Source: Chlamydiota bacterium
GTDB lineage: Bacteria > Chlamydiota > Chlamydiia > Chlamydiales > Rhabdochlamydiaceae
NCBI GenBank assembly: GCA_013287705.1
Contig: JABDDH010000002.1
Location: forward strand, 1 to 63,734
Reading direction: 5' to 3'
Length of the DNA: 63,734 nt
Shown: piece by piece, positions 39,006 to 46,900 of the stretch
Position numbering within the stretch: position 1 is the first letter of the stretch
Layout of the letters: each line of letters begins with the position of its first letter
Translations under genes and position numbers: made by a program
Notes under the pieces: model-generated
Seen by the model: only the letters and a program-made list of their open reading frames with translations
Told to the model about the DNA's origin: nothing
The model's database searches: none

Positions 39006-39715
39006 TTCTCCCTCCTTTTGTCGGCCCGCAAGCGGGAAAAGGAGCCCTGCCCGCACTCTTCTACTTTGCACTCTCAGCAGAAGAGAGCCTTTTTCAAGAC
39101 CCTTTTAATCAACCTGTTATGGCACTTCAGTCTGACTCTCTACGTATTTTTTCCTTTTCCCTCCCTTTCCACGGAGAAGGGATGAAGGCAGATGATGCTT
39201 TAACACACTGGGCTAAAACAATGGAACAAGGGGAGCCCCTTTTAGAAGATTTTTTTGCCTATGCCTGCAACGTCATTGAAAATCTGATCGAAGAGGGAAT
39301 CGTTCTGAAAGATAAAATTGCGATAGCAGGTCTCTCTCGCGGCGCCTTCGTTGCAACACATATCGCTACGCGTATCGATGCCATTCAGACGATTCTCGGC
39401 TTTTCCCCCCTGACAAAATTGAGCTGCTGTAAAGAGTTTATTCATTTTCCACACCAAGAGCTCGATCTTGAAACGCTCGCGCCGCGCCTTGTAGGCAAAA
39501 AGCTCCGCTACTATATCGGCAACCACGACACGCGTGTCAGCACCCGCAGCTGTTTTGAATTTATTGAAAAACTGGTTACAAAGTCGTCTATAGAGAGAAT
39601 CAGATCAGCTCCCGTAGAGCTCAACCTTTTCCCCTCCATCGGCAGACATGGACACGGGACACCTCCTGAAATTTTCAAAGACGGCGCTCGATGGATCAAA
39701 GAGAGGCTACTGTGA
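39002..39715 (+). CDS. Alpha/beta hydrolase
   Basis: IAGLSRGAFVATHIA nucleophile elbow; C-terminal HGHGTPPE. Confidence 0.8.
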   Translation: MILPPFVGPQAGKGALPALFYFALSAEESLFQDPFNQPVMALQSDSLRIFSFSLPFHGEGMKADDALTHWAKTMEQGEPLLEDFFAYACNVIENLIEEGIVLKDKIAIAGLSRGAFVATHIATRIDAIQTILGFSPLTKLSCCKEFIHFPHQELDLETLAPRLVGKKLRYYIGNHDTRVSTRSCFEFIEKLVTKSSIERIRSAPVELNLFPSIGRHGHGTPPEIFKDGARWIKERLL

Positions 39716-40818
39716 AAAAACCTTCAATTTTCATCTTTGCCGGTGAGGCAAGCGGCGATTTGCACGGTGAAAAGATTGTACAGGAACTTAAAACGAACTG
39801 TTCCGTAACAGGTGTTGGGGGGCCAAAAATGCGACAAGCTGGTCTTAACTGCATCCTGCCGATGGAAGAGTTTCAAGTCATGGGTTTTGTCGATGTCTTT
39901 TTTGCCCTACCAAAACTTATCCGCCACTTTTATAGGTTGCGTAAAGCTATTTTACAACTAAAGCCCGACCTTGTGCTTTTTATCGACTATCCCGGCTTTG
40001 CCCTTCGTATGGCCGAGCACTTACGCACAAAAAAATTTTCTGGAAAAATCGCACACTACATCTGCCCTTCTGTCTGGGCATGGGGAAAAAAACGAATCCC
40101 CAGAATGGCGCGCGACCTCGATTTACTGCTAACGATTCTGCCTTTTGAAAAACGGCACTTTGAAAAGACAACCCTCCAGGTGCAGTATGTCGGCCATCCC
40201 TTACTTGAGCGCTGCATCAGAACAAAAAAGAGTACTGCTAAAAGGGTCGGTATCTTCCCGGGCAGCCGAGAAAAAGAACTTGTGCGCAATTTAACAATTC
40301 AATTGGAAGCTGCCCGCGCGCTTATAAAAAAAGATCAAGAGTTACGTTTTGTCGTCTCTGTTGCATCGTTAAGTTTTTTACCACTGATTGAAAAGGAGGT
40401 CAAAGCAGTCGGTATTGACGTAGAGCTTGTCTTGCCAGAGGGACGTGAGGATCTTTTAGAGAGCATCGATTATGCCATTGCAAAATCGGGCACCATCACA
40501 CTAGAGCTTGCTCTATATGGGGTGCCAACCATTGTCACGTATGGGCTCTCAAAGCTCGATGCTTTTATCGCACAGTATCTTTTGCGTCTAAAACTTCCTT
40601 ACTACTGCATCGTTAATATCATTGCAGGACGCGAAGTCTTTCCAGAGTTAATGGGGCCACACTTAAATGTAGAGGCTCTTGTCAATAAATTTCTAAAAAT
40701 TGTCAGCCAAGCAGAGCTGTGTCGTGCAGAGTGCTTAAAGTTAAAAGAAATTCTAGCAAGCAAGGAGAGCGAGCTCTCTTCCGAACTGATGCGTCTGATT
40801 GAAGCGAAAAGAACATAA
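39691..40818 (+). CDS. lpxB: Lipid-A-disaccharide synthase
   Basis: FIFAGEASGDLHGEKIVQEL, GVGGPKMRQAG, YICPSVWAWGKKRI, FPGSREKEL, AIAKSGTITLELAL. Confidence 0.95.
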   Translation: MDQREATVKKPSIFIFAGEASGDLHGEKIVQELKTNCSVTGVGGPKMRQAGLNCILPMEEFQVMGFVDVFFALPKLIRHFYRLRKAILQLKPDLVLFIDYPGFALRMAEHLRTKKFSGKIAHYICPSVWAWGKKRIPRMARDLDLLLTILPFEKRHFEKTTLQVQYVGHPLLERCIRTKKSTAKRVGIFPGSREKELVRNLTIQLEAARALIKKDQELRFVVSVASLSFLPLIEKEVKAVGIDVELVLPEGREDLLESIDYAIAKSGTITLELALYGVPTIVTYGLSKLDAFIAQYLLRLKLPYYCIVNIIAGREVFPELMGPHLNVEALVNKFLKIVSQAELCRAECLKLKEILASKESELSSELMRLIEAKRT

Positions 40819-40887
40819 AAATGTTTTTTCTTTATCTAATCTTGATCTTCGTGGTATAATTAAAGAACTACTCTTGAGGAGAAAAAA

Positions 40888-41250
40888 ATGAGCGCATGCG
40901 GAGCTATTTGTGGAGATCCAGGAAGAACTTGTTCCCACCTCCTTGCAGGAGTGGCGATTGTCGGGGCAATTGCTCTTTCAATTACACTGCTTGCTCTACC
41001 GATTATCACGTACATCATCCTGCCCATTGCCATCGTGGTAGGCTCTATTGCCCTTGCCTATACGATCATGAAAAATACATGTTGTGGGAAAGTTGGCGCT
41101 GTCGCCCTAGGCATTTTAGCCGCAGCGGTTCTTGTTGGCTTCTATTTTGTTGCGCCGATTGCCGTGCCAATTTTGATCCTATCGACGCTCGGATTGTTCG
41201 GCTGCGGCTGGAGCTCACATAGGGCTTGCCGTGAAAATAGAGTTGGCTAA
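40888..41250 (+). CDS. Small membrane protein with bilobed hydrophobic hairpins (Inc-like candidate)
   Basis: Two long hydrophobic lobes, GAGGAG upstream, shared FVAPIAVPI motif with the next ORF. Confidence 0.7.
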   Translation: MSACGAICGDPGRTCSHLLAGVAIVGAIALSITLLALPIITYIILPIAIVVGSIALAYTIMKNTCCGKVGAVALGILAAAVLVGFYFVAPIAVPILILSTLGLFGCGWSSHRACRENRVG

Positions 41251-41336
41251 ATAAATTTATTGTCACTTAATTATAAAATAATTTTTATTACGCTTATAAT
41301 TAAAGCATATTAATAATAAAAACAAGGAGAAGGAAA

Positions 41337-42011
41337 ATGCCAACACTTGGAACAGTCGCAGGAGCCGCAGGGCTTATACCATTTAATTTTGGAGCTGTCA
41401 CCGTAGCAAACTTTGAGCACTCCAAGACTTTACAACAGGATCCAAAAGCACCATCGCCGGCCCTATTAAAGGCAGGGAACTTCGTTCAAAGCCTTAGTTT
41501 TATTGCTTTACTAGCGTTTTCCGTTCTCTTAGTTGCGATGCCCGCATTCTCTTTCATGCTTATACCCTTTGCAATTGCCGTTGCCGCTTACAGCGTGCTT
41601 TCAGCCTTAACCCTGACTGCCTACGCAATTTACAATCGCGACGCAAACTGCAAGATTATCACACCGATCGCCACAACCCTTTTATGGGCAGGACTTGTAG
41701 CAGGACTTGTTTTTGTTGCCCCTATAGCCGTGCCAATTATAATACTCGGAGGTGCAGGGCTTGGAATCTACAGCTGCAGTTCTGCTGGTTCTAGTCTCTC
41801 TTCCTTGGGAAATCGTCAAATGGTCACGGAGATCTTTAATTCAGACCGTCTCGTCATGACAAACGAAAGACCCCTCAACCCAATTCCAGCTAAACCTGCC
41901 GTAGAAAACCAGGTCGACGATGAGTCAGAGGAACCTGGTCAACCAAGAAATAAAACAAGTCCCCTCGCAATTCCTCTAACAATCGAAGAAGTCGACAACT
42001 CTAAATCCTAA
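41337..42011 (+). CDS. Membrane protein with bilobed hydrophobic domains and polar C-tail (Inc-like candidate)
   Basis: SFIALLAFSVLLVAMPAFSFMLIPF and LLWAGLVAGLVFVAPIAVPIIIL hydrophobic hairpins; AAGGAGAAGG upstream. Confidence 0.72.
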   Translation: MPTLGTVAGAAGLIPFNFGAVTVANFEHSKTLQQDPKAPSPALLKAGNFVQSLSFIALLAFSVLLVAMPAFSFMLIPFAIAVAAYSVLSALTLTAYAIYNRDANCKIITPIATTLLWAGLVAGLVFVAPIAVPIIILGGAGLGIYSCSSAGSSLSSLGNRQMVTEIFNSDRLVMTNERPLNPIPAKPAVENQVDDESEEPGQPRNKTSPLAIPLTIEEVDNSKS

Positions 42012-42025
42012 CAGCACTCTTACCT

Positions 42026-42058
42026 AAGGCTTGGAGCCACGCCCCAAGCCTTATCTTT
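42026..42058 (+). terminator. Rho-independent-type terminator
   Basis: AAGGCTTGG-agccacgc-CCAAGCCTT stem followed by ATCTTT. Confidence 0.6.
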
Positions 42059-42114
42059 CCCCACAAGCCTTGTGCATTGCTAAAAAAAAAACCCTGCCTT
42101 ATACTCTCTCCCTT

Positions 42115-42591
42115 ATGACAGACAGACTAAAAATTTATATTGACCGCTTGAAAAATGGGGAAGTTGAGCCTCTACACACCTCTATCTCCTCTAACATCCT
42201 CGACGTGTACGAAAAAGAGCTCTCTTTTTCTGAAACCATTCACCTCGATGGAGAAGCCTACACAACAGACGACCACCTTATCCTTCACCTGAAGGTAAAG
42301 GTCGACGCCTTTCTTTCCTGCTCGATCTGCAATAGCGCCACGCGTGTTCCGCTGCAACTAGACGACTGCTACCACGCAGAGCCGCTAGATCAGCTCCGCT
42401 CTGCCGTCTTTGACTACACAGAGCTCTTGCGCGAAATGATCCTCATTGCGCTCCCTGACTTTGCCGAGTGCCACGAGGGCAAATGCCCAGAAAGAGCTGG
42501 TGTCGCTCAATTTTTGAAAGGCTCTGTTCAAAAAAAGAGTAGCAAGGAAGAGGCCTACTTTCCTTTTGCCGACCTGAGCAACGACCTTTAA
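42115..42591 (+). CDS. YceD/DUF177 family protein
   Basis: LHLKVKVDAFLSCSICNSATRVPLQLD...; located upstream of rpmF-plsX as is typical. Confidence 0.85.
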   Translation: MTDRLKIYIDRLKNGEVEPLHTSISSNILDVYEKELSFSETIHLDGEAYTTDDHLILHLKVKVDAFLSCSICNSATRVPLQLDDCYHAEPLDQLRSAVFDYTELLREMILIALPDFAECHEGKCPERAGVAQFLKGSVQKKSSKEEAYFPFADLSNDL

Positions 42592-42763
42592 CTCGACTTT
42601 TTGGGACCGAAGGCCTCGAGATATTTGTTATTGGCGTTTTTTATTTCTAAGGAAAGGGTTTTTAACCCTTTCCTTAGAAAATAAACAGCTGAGTTTGGCC
42701 ATAAGCCAACCGGCCAAGAGCAAATAGACGAGGCAGGCGGGCCCAAAAAGTTACAAAGTCGAG
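42592..42763. mobile_element. MITE-like palindromic element, copy 5 (172 bp) starting one base after the yceD stop
   Basis: CTCGACTTTTTGGGACCG...GGGCCCAAAAAGTTACAAAGTCGAG, 5-bp direct repeats TTTAA (42587-42591, 42764-42768). Confidence 0.9.
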
Positions 42764-42853
42764 TTTAATAGTTAATCTGACAGGCAATTACTTGATTCTA
42801 TTTTTTATTGTTATGTTATAATTAACACATAAAAACAACCCAGGTAAATAAAA

Positions 42854-43128
42854 ATGGGCGCATCTCTCCCTCAGCTCTGACTGCAGCAGAAATTTTTCAG
42901 CTTTGTGCCACTACACCCATTACAGCACCTATTGCCTTTCTAGCAGCCCATGCCCTTACCCTGTGCAGCAGCAGTTACTCAAAGAGCTACGACAACCTCC
43001 GACAAAGCGACTTGGATCCAGAACCAGCGCCTCAACCTACCCCACAACAAGCGGCTCCTTTCACTTCCACTTTCGTCCCTTTCTCAGGCATAGGGCATAG
43101 GCTGCGCGACCTTTTGCTTCAAACGTAG
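42854..43128 (+). pseudogene. Decayed small hypothetical gene with an early frameshift
   Basis: ATG frame MGASLPQL* ends early; the +2 frame continues ALTAAEIFQLCATTPITAPIAFLAAHALTLCSSSYSKSYDNLRQSDLDPEPAPQPTPQQAAPF...LLLQT*. Confidence 0.4.
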
Positions 43129-43184
43129 CGCTTGAATAAAAATCGACTATGCGATACCCTCTCTTGTAATTTAAAGGAGAAGTT

Positions 43185-43364
43185 ATGGCAGTTCCTCGCA
43201 ATCGCTCATCAAATGCTCGCAAAAACTCAAGACGCGCGCACCACGCAAAAAAACCATGCAACCTCATCAGCTGCACAAACTGCAATGTCCCCTGCCTGTC
43301 ACACCGCATCTGCCCCCATTGCGGCCACTATGACAAGAGACTTGTCGTTACAGCCTCTGCATGA
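43185..43364 (+). CDS. rpmF: 50S ribosomal protein L32
   Basis: MAVPRNRSSNARKNSRRAHHAKKPCNLISCTNCNVPCLSHRICPHCGHYDKRLVVTASA*; stop overlaps the plsX ATG. Confidence 0.95.
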   Translation: MAVPRNRSSNARKNSRRAHHAKKPCNLISCTNCNVPCLSHRICPHCGHYDKRLVVTASA

Positions 43365-44323
43365 AAAAACCGTGCATTGGCGTCGATTTGATGGGGAGCG
43401 ACACCTCTCCAGATGCGCTTCTTGACGCCATCCTTCATGCACACACTCTTGAATCGCTTGTTCTTTTTGCCACAAAAGAAGTTTTTGCAGGGCGAAAAGA
43501 GAGCGAACTCGTCCACTTTTGCCCTGTTCAAGAATTCATTTCAATGGAAGACGATCCCCTACTCGTCTTAAGGCGCAAAAAAAATTCTTCTCTGTGCGTT
43601 GGAATCCGGGCGCTGCAAGAAAAGAAGATCGACGCCTTTGTCTCAGCTGGAAACACCGGCGCTCTGATGGCTTACGCCACATTCCAACTCCCCATGCTCC
43701 CTTCGATTAAAAGAGCGACGCTTTTGACTCTTTTACCGACAAAAAAAAGAGAAGTCGCCGTTCTTGATGTGGGTGCAAACGTCACAGCAAAGAGCTGCGA
43801 CCTACTCCAATTTGCACAAATGGGCATCGCTTTTCAAAAAAGCCGTGGTGTTCCACACCCTCTTGTCGGCCTGCTCAATATTGGCACAGAAGAAAAAAAG
43901 GGAACACAAGAGCTCAGGGACGCATACCAGCAACTTTTAACCCTAAACGAAAAAGAGCGCCTTTTTATCGGCAACATCGAAGGGCGCGATGTCTTTAAAG
44001 GGGAGATCGACGTCCTTGTAACAGACGGCTTCACCGGAAACGTCTTCTTAAAAACCGCCGAAGGAATTGCTGGATTTATCCTCGATCAACTAAAAAGCGA
44101 AAGCGCATTCAGCTTCTCACCCTTTCTACGCGTTCTGATCACTGCGTTAGAAAGGAGACTACAATACGCCGACTATCCAGGGGCTGTCCTTGCCGGCATT
44201 GACGGCGTCGTCGTCAAGTGCCACGGAAACCTGGAGCCCATTGCACTCGTTAACGCCATTAAAGGCGCCTCTTTGCTTGTCACAGGCGCTTTTTTAGAAA
44301 AAATTCGCTCTGAACTTTGTTAA
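43361..44323 (+). CDS. plsX: Phosphate acyltransferase
   Basis: IGVDLMGSDTSPDALLDAI, SAGNTGALMAYA, LLNIGTEEKKGTQ, VTDGFTGNVFLKTAEG. Confidence 0.95.
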   Translation: MKKPCIGVDLMGSDTSPDALLDAILHAHTLESLVLFATKEVFAGRKESELVHFCPVQEFISMEDDPLLVLRRKKNSSLCVGIRALQEKKIDAFVSAGNTGALMAYATFQLPMLPSIKRATLLTLLPTKKREVAVLDVGANVTAKSCDLLQFAQMGIAFQKSRGVPHPLVGLLNIGTEEKKGTQELRDAYQQLLTLNEKERLFIGNIEGRDVFKGEIDVLVTDGFTGNVFLKTAEGIAGFILDQLKSESAFSFSPFLRVLITALERRLQYADYPGAVLAGIDGVVVKCHGNLEPIALVNAIKGASLLVTGAFLEKIRSELC

Positions 44324-44382
44324 TCGCTGGAAAAAGATCTTCTCTTTCAGCTACAATGCAAAGTTAAAATAGGAACTTTTTC

Positions 44383-45921
44383 ATGCAAGAAATTCTTTTA
44401 AACATCGAGTCCAAAGAGAGACGCTGTGCTCACCTCAAAAACGGACAACTCTTTGACTTGATTATTGAGCGCAAAAAAAATCGCCCTCTAGCAGGAAATG
44501 TTTATCGCGGCAGGGTGACAAACATTTTACACAACATCCAGTCTGCCTTCATCGATATTGGTGAGGGAGAAAATGGATTCATCCACATCTCTGACATCTT
44601 AGAAAATACGCAAAAATTTCAAGAGATGTTTGACATGGACTTTGATCTAGACTACGACCTATCAGCACAGAAAGCGAAACAAAAAAAAGAGAGCGACATC
44701 TCAAAACTATTGAAAAACGACCAAGCAGTTCTGGTCCAAGTTGTTAAAGATCCGATCGGGTCCAAGGGAGCGCGCCTCACCTCAAACGTTTCATTAGCTG
44801 GGCGCTACCTCGTCTTTTTACCCAACACTCCCCACCGTGGCGTCTCCAAAAAAGTCGAAGATAGAGCCTCACGTGACAGACTAAAGACATTAATCCGTTC
44901 CTTTGAAATGCCGCAAGATATGGGGCTCATCTGCCGCACTGCAAGCGTCTCTGCGACAACAGAAGCGCTTGTCCAAGAAGCGCACGACCTTCTCAAGACT
45001 TGGGAGGCGATTGTTGCCGACTTTCAAAAATCAAGCCGTCCCACATGTCTTTTTGAGGAGTCGGATCTGATCCGCAGGTCGGTGATGACAGCTGTTGATA
45101 AAAAGTATGATCGCATTCTTGTTGACGACCATGCAACCTTTCTACAGTGTAAACGGATCTACGAAAAATACAGTTCTGAGCACCCCTTAAAGATCGAACT
45201 CTATCGCGATAAAATGCCGATCTACGAGCGGTTCCTCGTCGAGCGCGAAATCGAGAAGAGCACACGTCGAAAAATCTGGCTCCCTAGCGGAGGCTACCTC
45301 TTTTTTGATAGAACAGAAGCCATGTATACAGTCGATGTCAATTCAGGCAGAAGCAGCCAAGGCGCCTCTGATGTCGAAGAGACGATCGTTCGCATCAATA
45401 TGGAAGCAGCAACAGAGATTGCAAGACAGCTGCGTTTGCGCAATATTGGAGGACTTGTCATCTGCGATTTTATCGATATGCGTTCGAAAAAAAACCAGAA
45501 ACGGGTGCTAGATCGTCTAAAAGAAGAAATGAAAGACGACTCTGCTAAATGCACCATTCTCGGCATGAGCGAATTTGGTCTAATCGAAATGACGCGTCAA
45601 AGAAGTCGTGAATCTCTTACACAGACACTCTTTACTCCGTGCCCCTATTGCAGTGGGAACGGAATGATCAAAAGCCACGAGAGTATCTCCATTGAAATTG
45701 AGCGCGCCTTGAAAAAATTGATCGGCCAGCAAGAACAGTATGCTCTTGAGCTGACAGTGCATCCGGATCTTGGCCACTTTTTAGAAAAACATGATAAAAA
45801 TCATCTCAGACAAATTGCGGACAGGCTCCAAGCAGATCTAAAATTTGCGACTAAAGACACTCTGCACCTTAATGAGTTTCAATTCTATTCAACAACAAAT
45901 GGCAAAAAACTCGACGTCTGA
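44383..45921 (+). CDS. rng: Ribonuclease G/E
   Basis: S1-type GNVYRGRVTNILHNIQSAFIDIGEGENGFIHISDI; VDVNSGR; GGLVICDFIDM; CPYCSGNG. Confidence 0.94.
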   Translation: MQEILLNIESKERRCAHLKNGQLFDLIIERKKNRPLAGNVYRGRVTNILHNIQSAFIDIGEGENGFIHISDILENTQKFQEMFDMDFDLDYDLSAQKAKQKKESDISKLLKNDQAVLVQVVKDPIGSKGARLTSNVSLAGRYLVFLPNTPHRGVSKKVEDRASRDRLKTLIRSFEMPQDMGLICRTASVSATTEALVQEAHDLLKTWEAIVADFQKSSRPTCLFEESDLIRRSVMTAVDKKYDRILVDDHATFLQCKRIYEKYSSEHPLKIELYRDKMPIYERFLVEREIEKSTRRKIWLPSGGYLFFDRTEAMYTVDVNSGRSSQGASDVEETIVRINMEAATEIARQLRLRNIGGLVICDFIDMRSKKNQKRVLDRLKEEMKDDSAKCTILGMSEFGLIEMTRQRSRESLTQTLFTPCPYCSGNGMIKSHESISIEIERALKKLIGQQEQYALELTVHPDLGHFLEKHDKNHLRQIADRLQADLKFATKDTLHLNEFQFYSTTNGKKLDV

Positions 45922-46900
45922 TTTTTTAGAACAGCTTAAAAACGAAAAAGGGATCCCAGAGGTGCCGCGCCGCCACATGGTCAGTTTTTATACAAGCTAT
46001 GTCGCATCGCTTGTGCGCGATGGGATTGATCCGGCCCCTTTCGAACCGCTCTTTTTAATTTTTTTACGACTTGTAAAAGATCAATTCCCAACCCCAAGTC
46101 ACTTTTTGCCCTATCATAAAGCAGAACGGCACCCTTTTGACTACTATACCTTTGGCAATACATTTTTACGCCCCTTAATTGACTTTGACCAATCAAAACT
46201 TTTAGGGAAAAATCATCTGGATCAGATCATGGCACAACTCAATCACGGGGAGAATGTGGTCTTATTTGCCAACCATCAGACAGAACCCGATCCTCAGGCT
46301 ATCTCTCTTCTGTTAGAGGAAAAATACCCGAAGCTTGCCGAAGAGATGATCTTTGTTGCAGGAGATCGTGTAGTGACAGATCCTCTGGCTATCCCCTTTA
46401 GCTTAGGGCGCAACCTGCTCTGCATCTACTCCAAACGCTACATCGACAACCCTCCAGAAGATCGGCTCAAAAAGCAATTGCACAATAAGCGGACAATGGA
46501 ACTGATGAGCGAGCTCCTCGCGTCCGGCGGCAAGTGCATCTACGTCGCCCCAAGTGGCGGAAGAGATCGCCGCAATGCGGAAGGGGTGGTTGAAGTAGCC
46601 CCTTTTGAGCCTTCAAACATCGAAATGTTCTACCTGATGGCAAAAAAATCGGGTAAAACAACCCATTTCTATCCTTTAGCCTTATCGACCTACTCATTAC
46701 TCCCGCCACCTGAGACCATCCGCAAAGAGCTTGGTGAAGAGCGCGTTGCAAACCGTGGCGGCGTCTCATTAAGTTTTGGAAAAGAGATTGCCATGGAAGA
46801 GTTTCCCGGGTCTGAGATTGTAGAAAAACAGGAGCGCAGAAAACTGCGTTGTGAGTATATTTGGAATTTAGTCCATCAAGAATATCTAAGGTGCACATGA
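45872..46900 (+). CDS. plsB: Glycerol-3-phosphate acyltransferase (soluble, chloroplast/chlamydial type)
   Basis: VVLFANHQTEPDPQAISLLL, YVAPSGGRDRR; rng-plsB-insulinase order. Start 45872 or 45899. Confidence 0.85.
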   Translation: MSFNSIQQQMAKNSTSDFLEQLKNEKGIPEVPRRHMVSFYTSYVASLVRDGIDPAPFEPLFLIFLRLVKDQFPTPSHFLPYHKAERHPFDYYTFGNTFLRPLIDFDQSKLLGKNHLDQIMAQLNHGENVVLFANHQTEPDPQAISLLLEEKYPKLAEEMIFVAGDRVVTDPLAIPFSLGRNLLCIYSKRYIDNPPEDRLKKQLHNKRTMELMSELLASGGKCIYVAPSGGRDRRNAEGVVEVAPFEPSNIEMFYLMAKKSGKTTHFYPLALSTYSLLPPPETIRKELGEERVANRGGVSLSFGKEIAMEEFPGSEIVEKQERRKLRCEYIWNLVHQEYLRCT

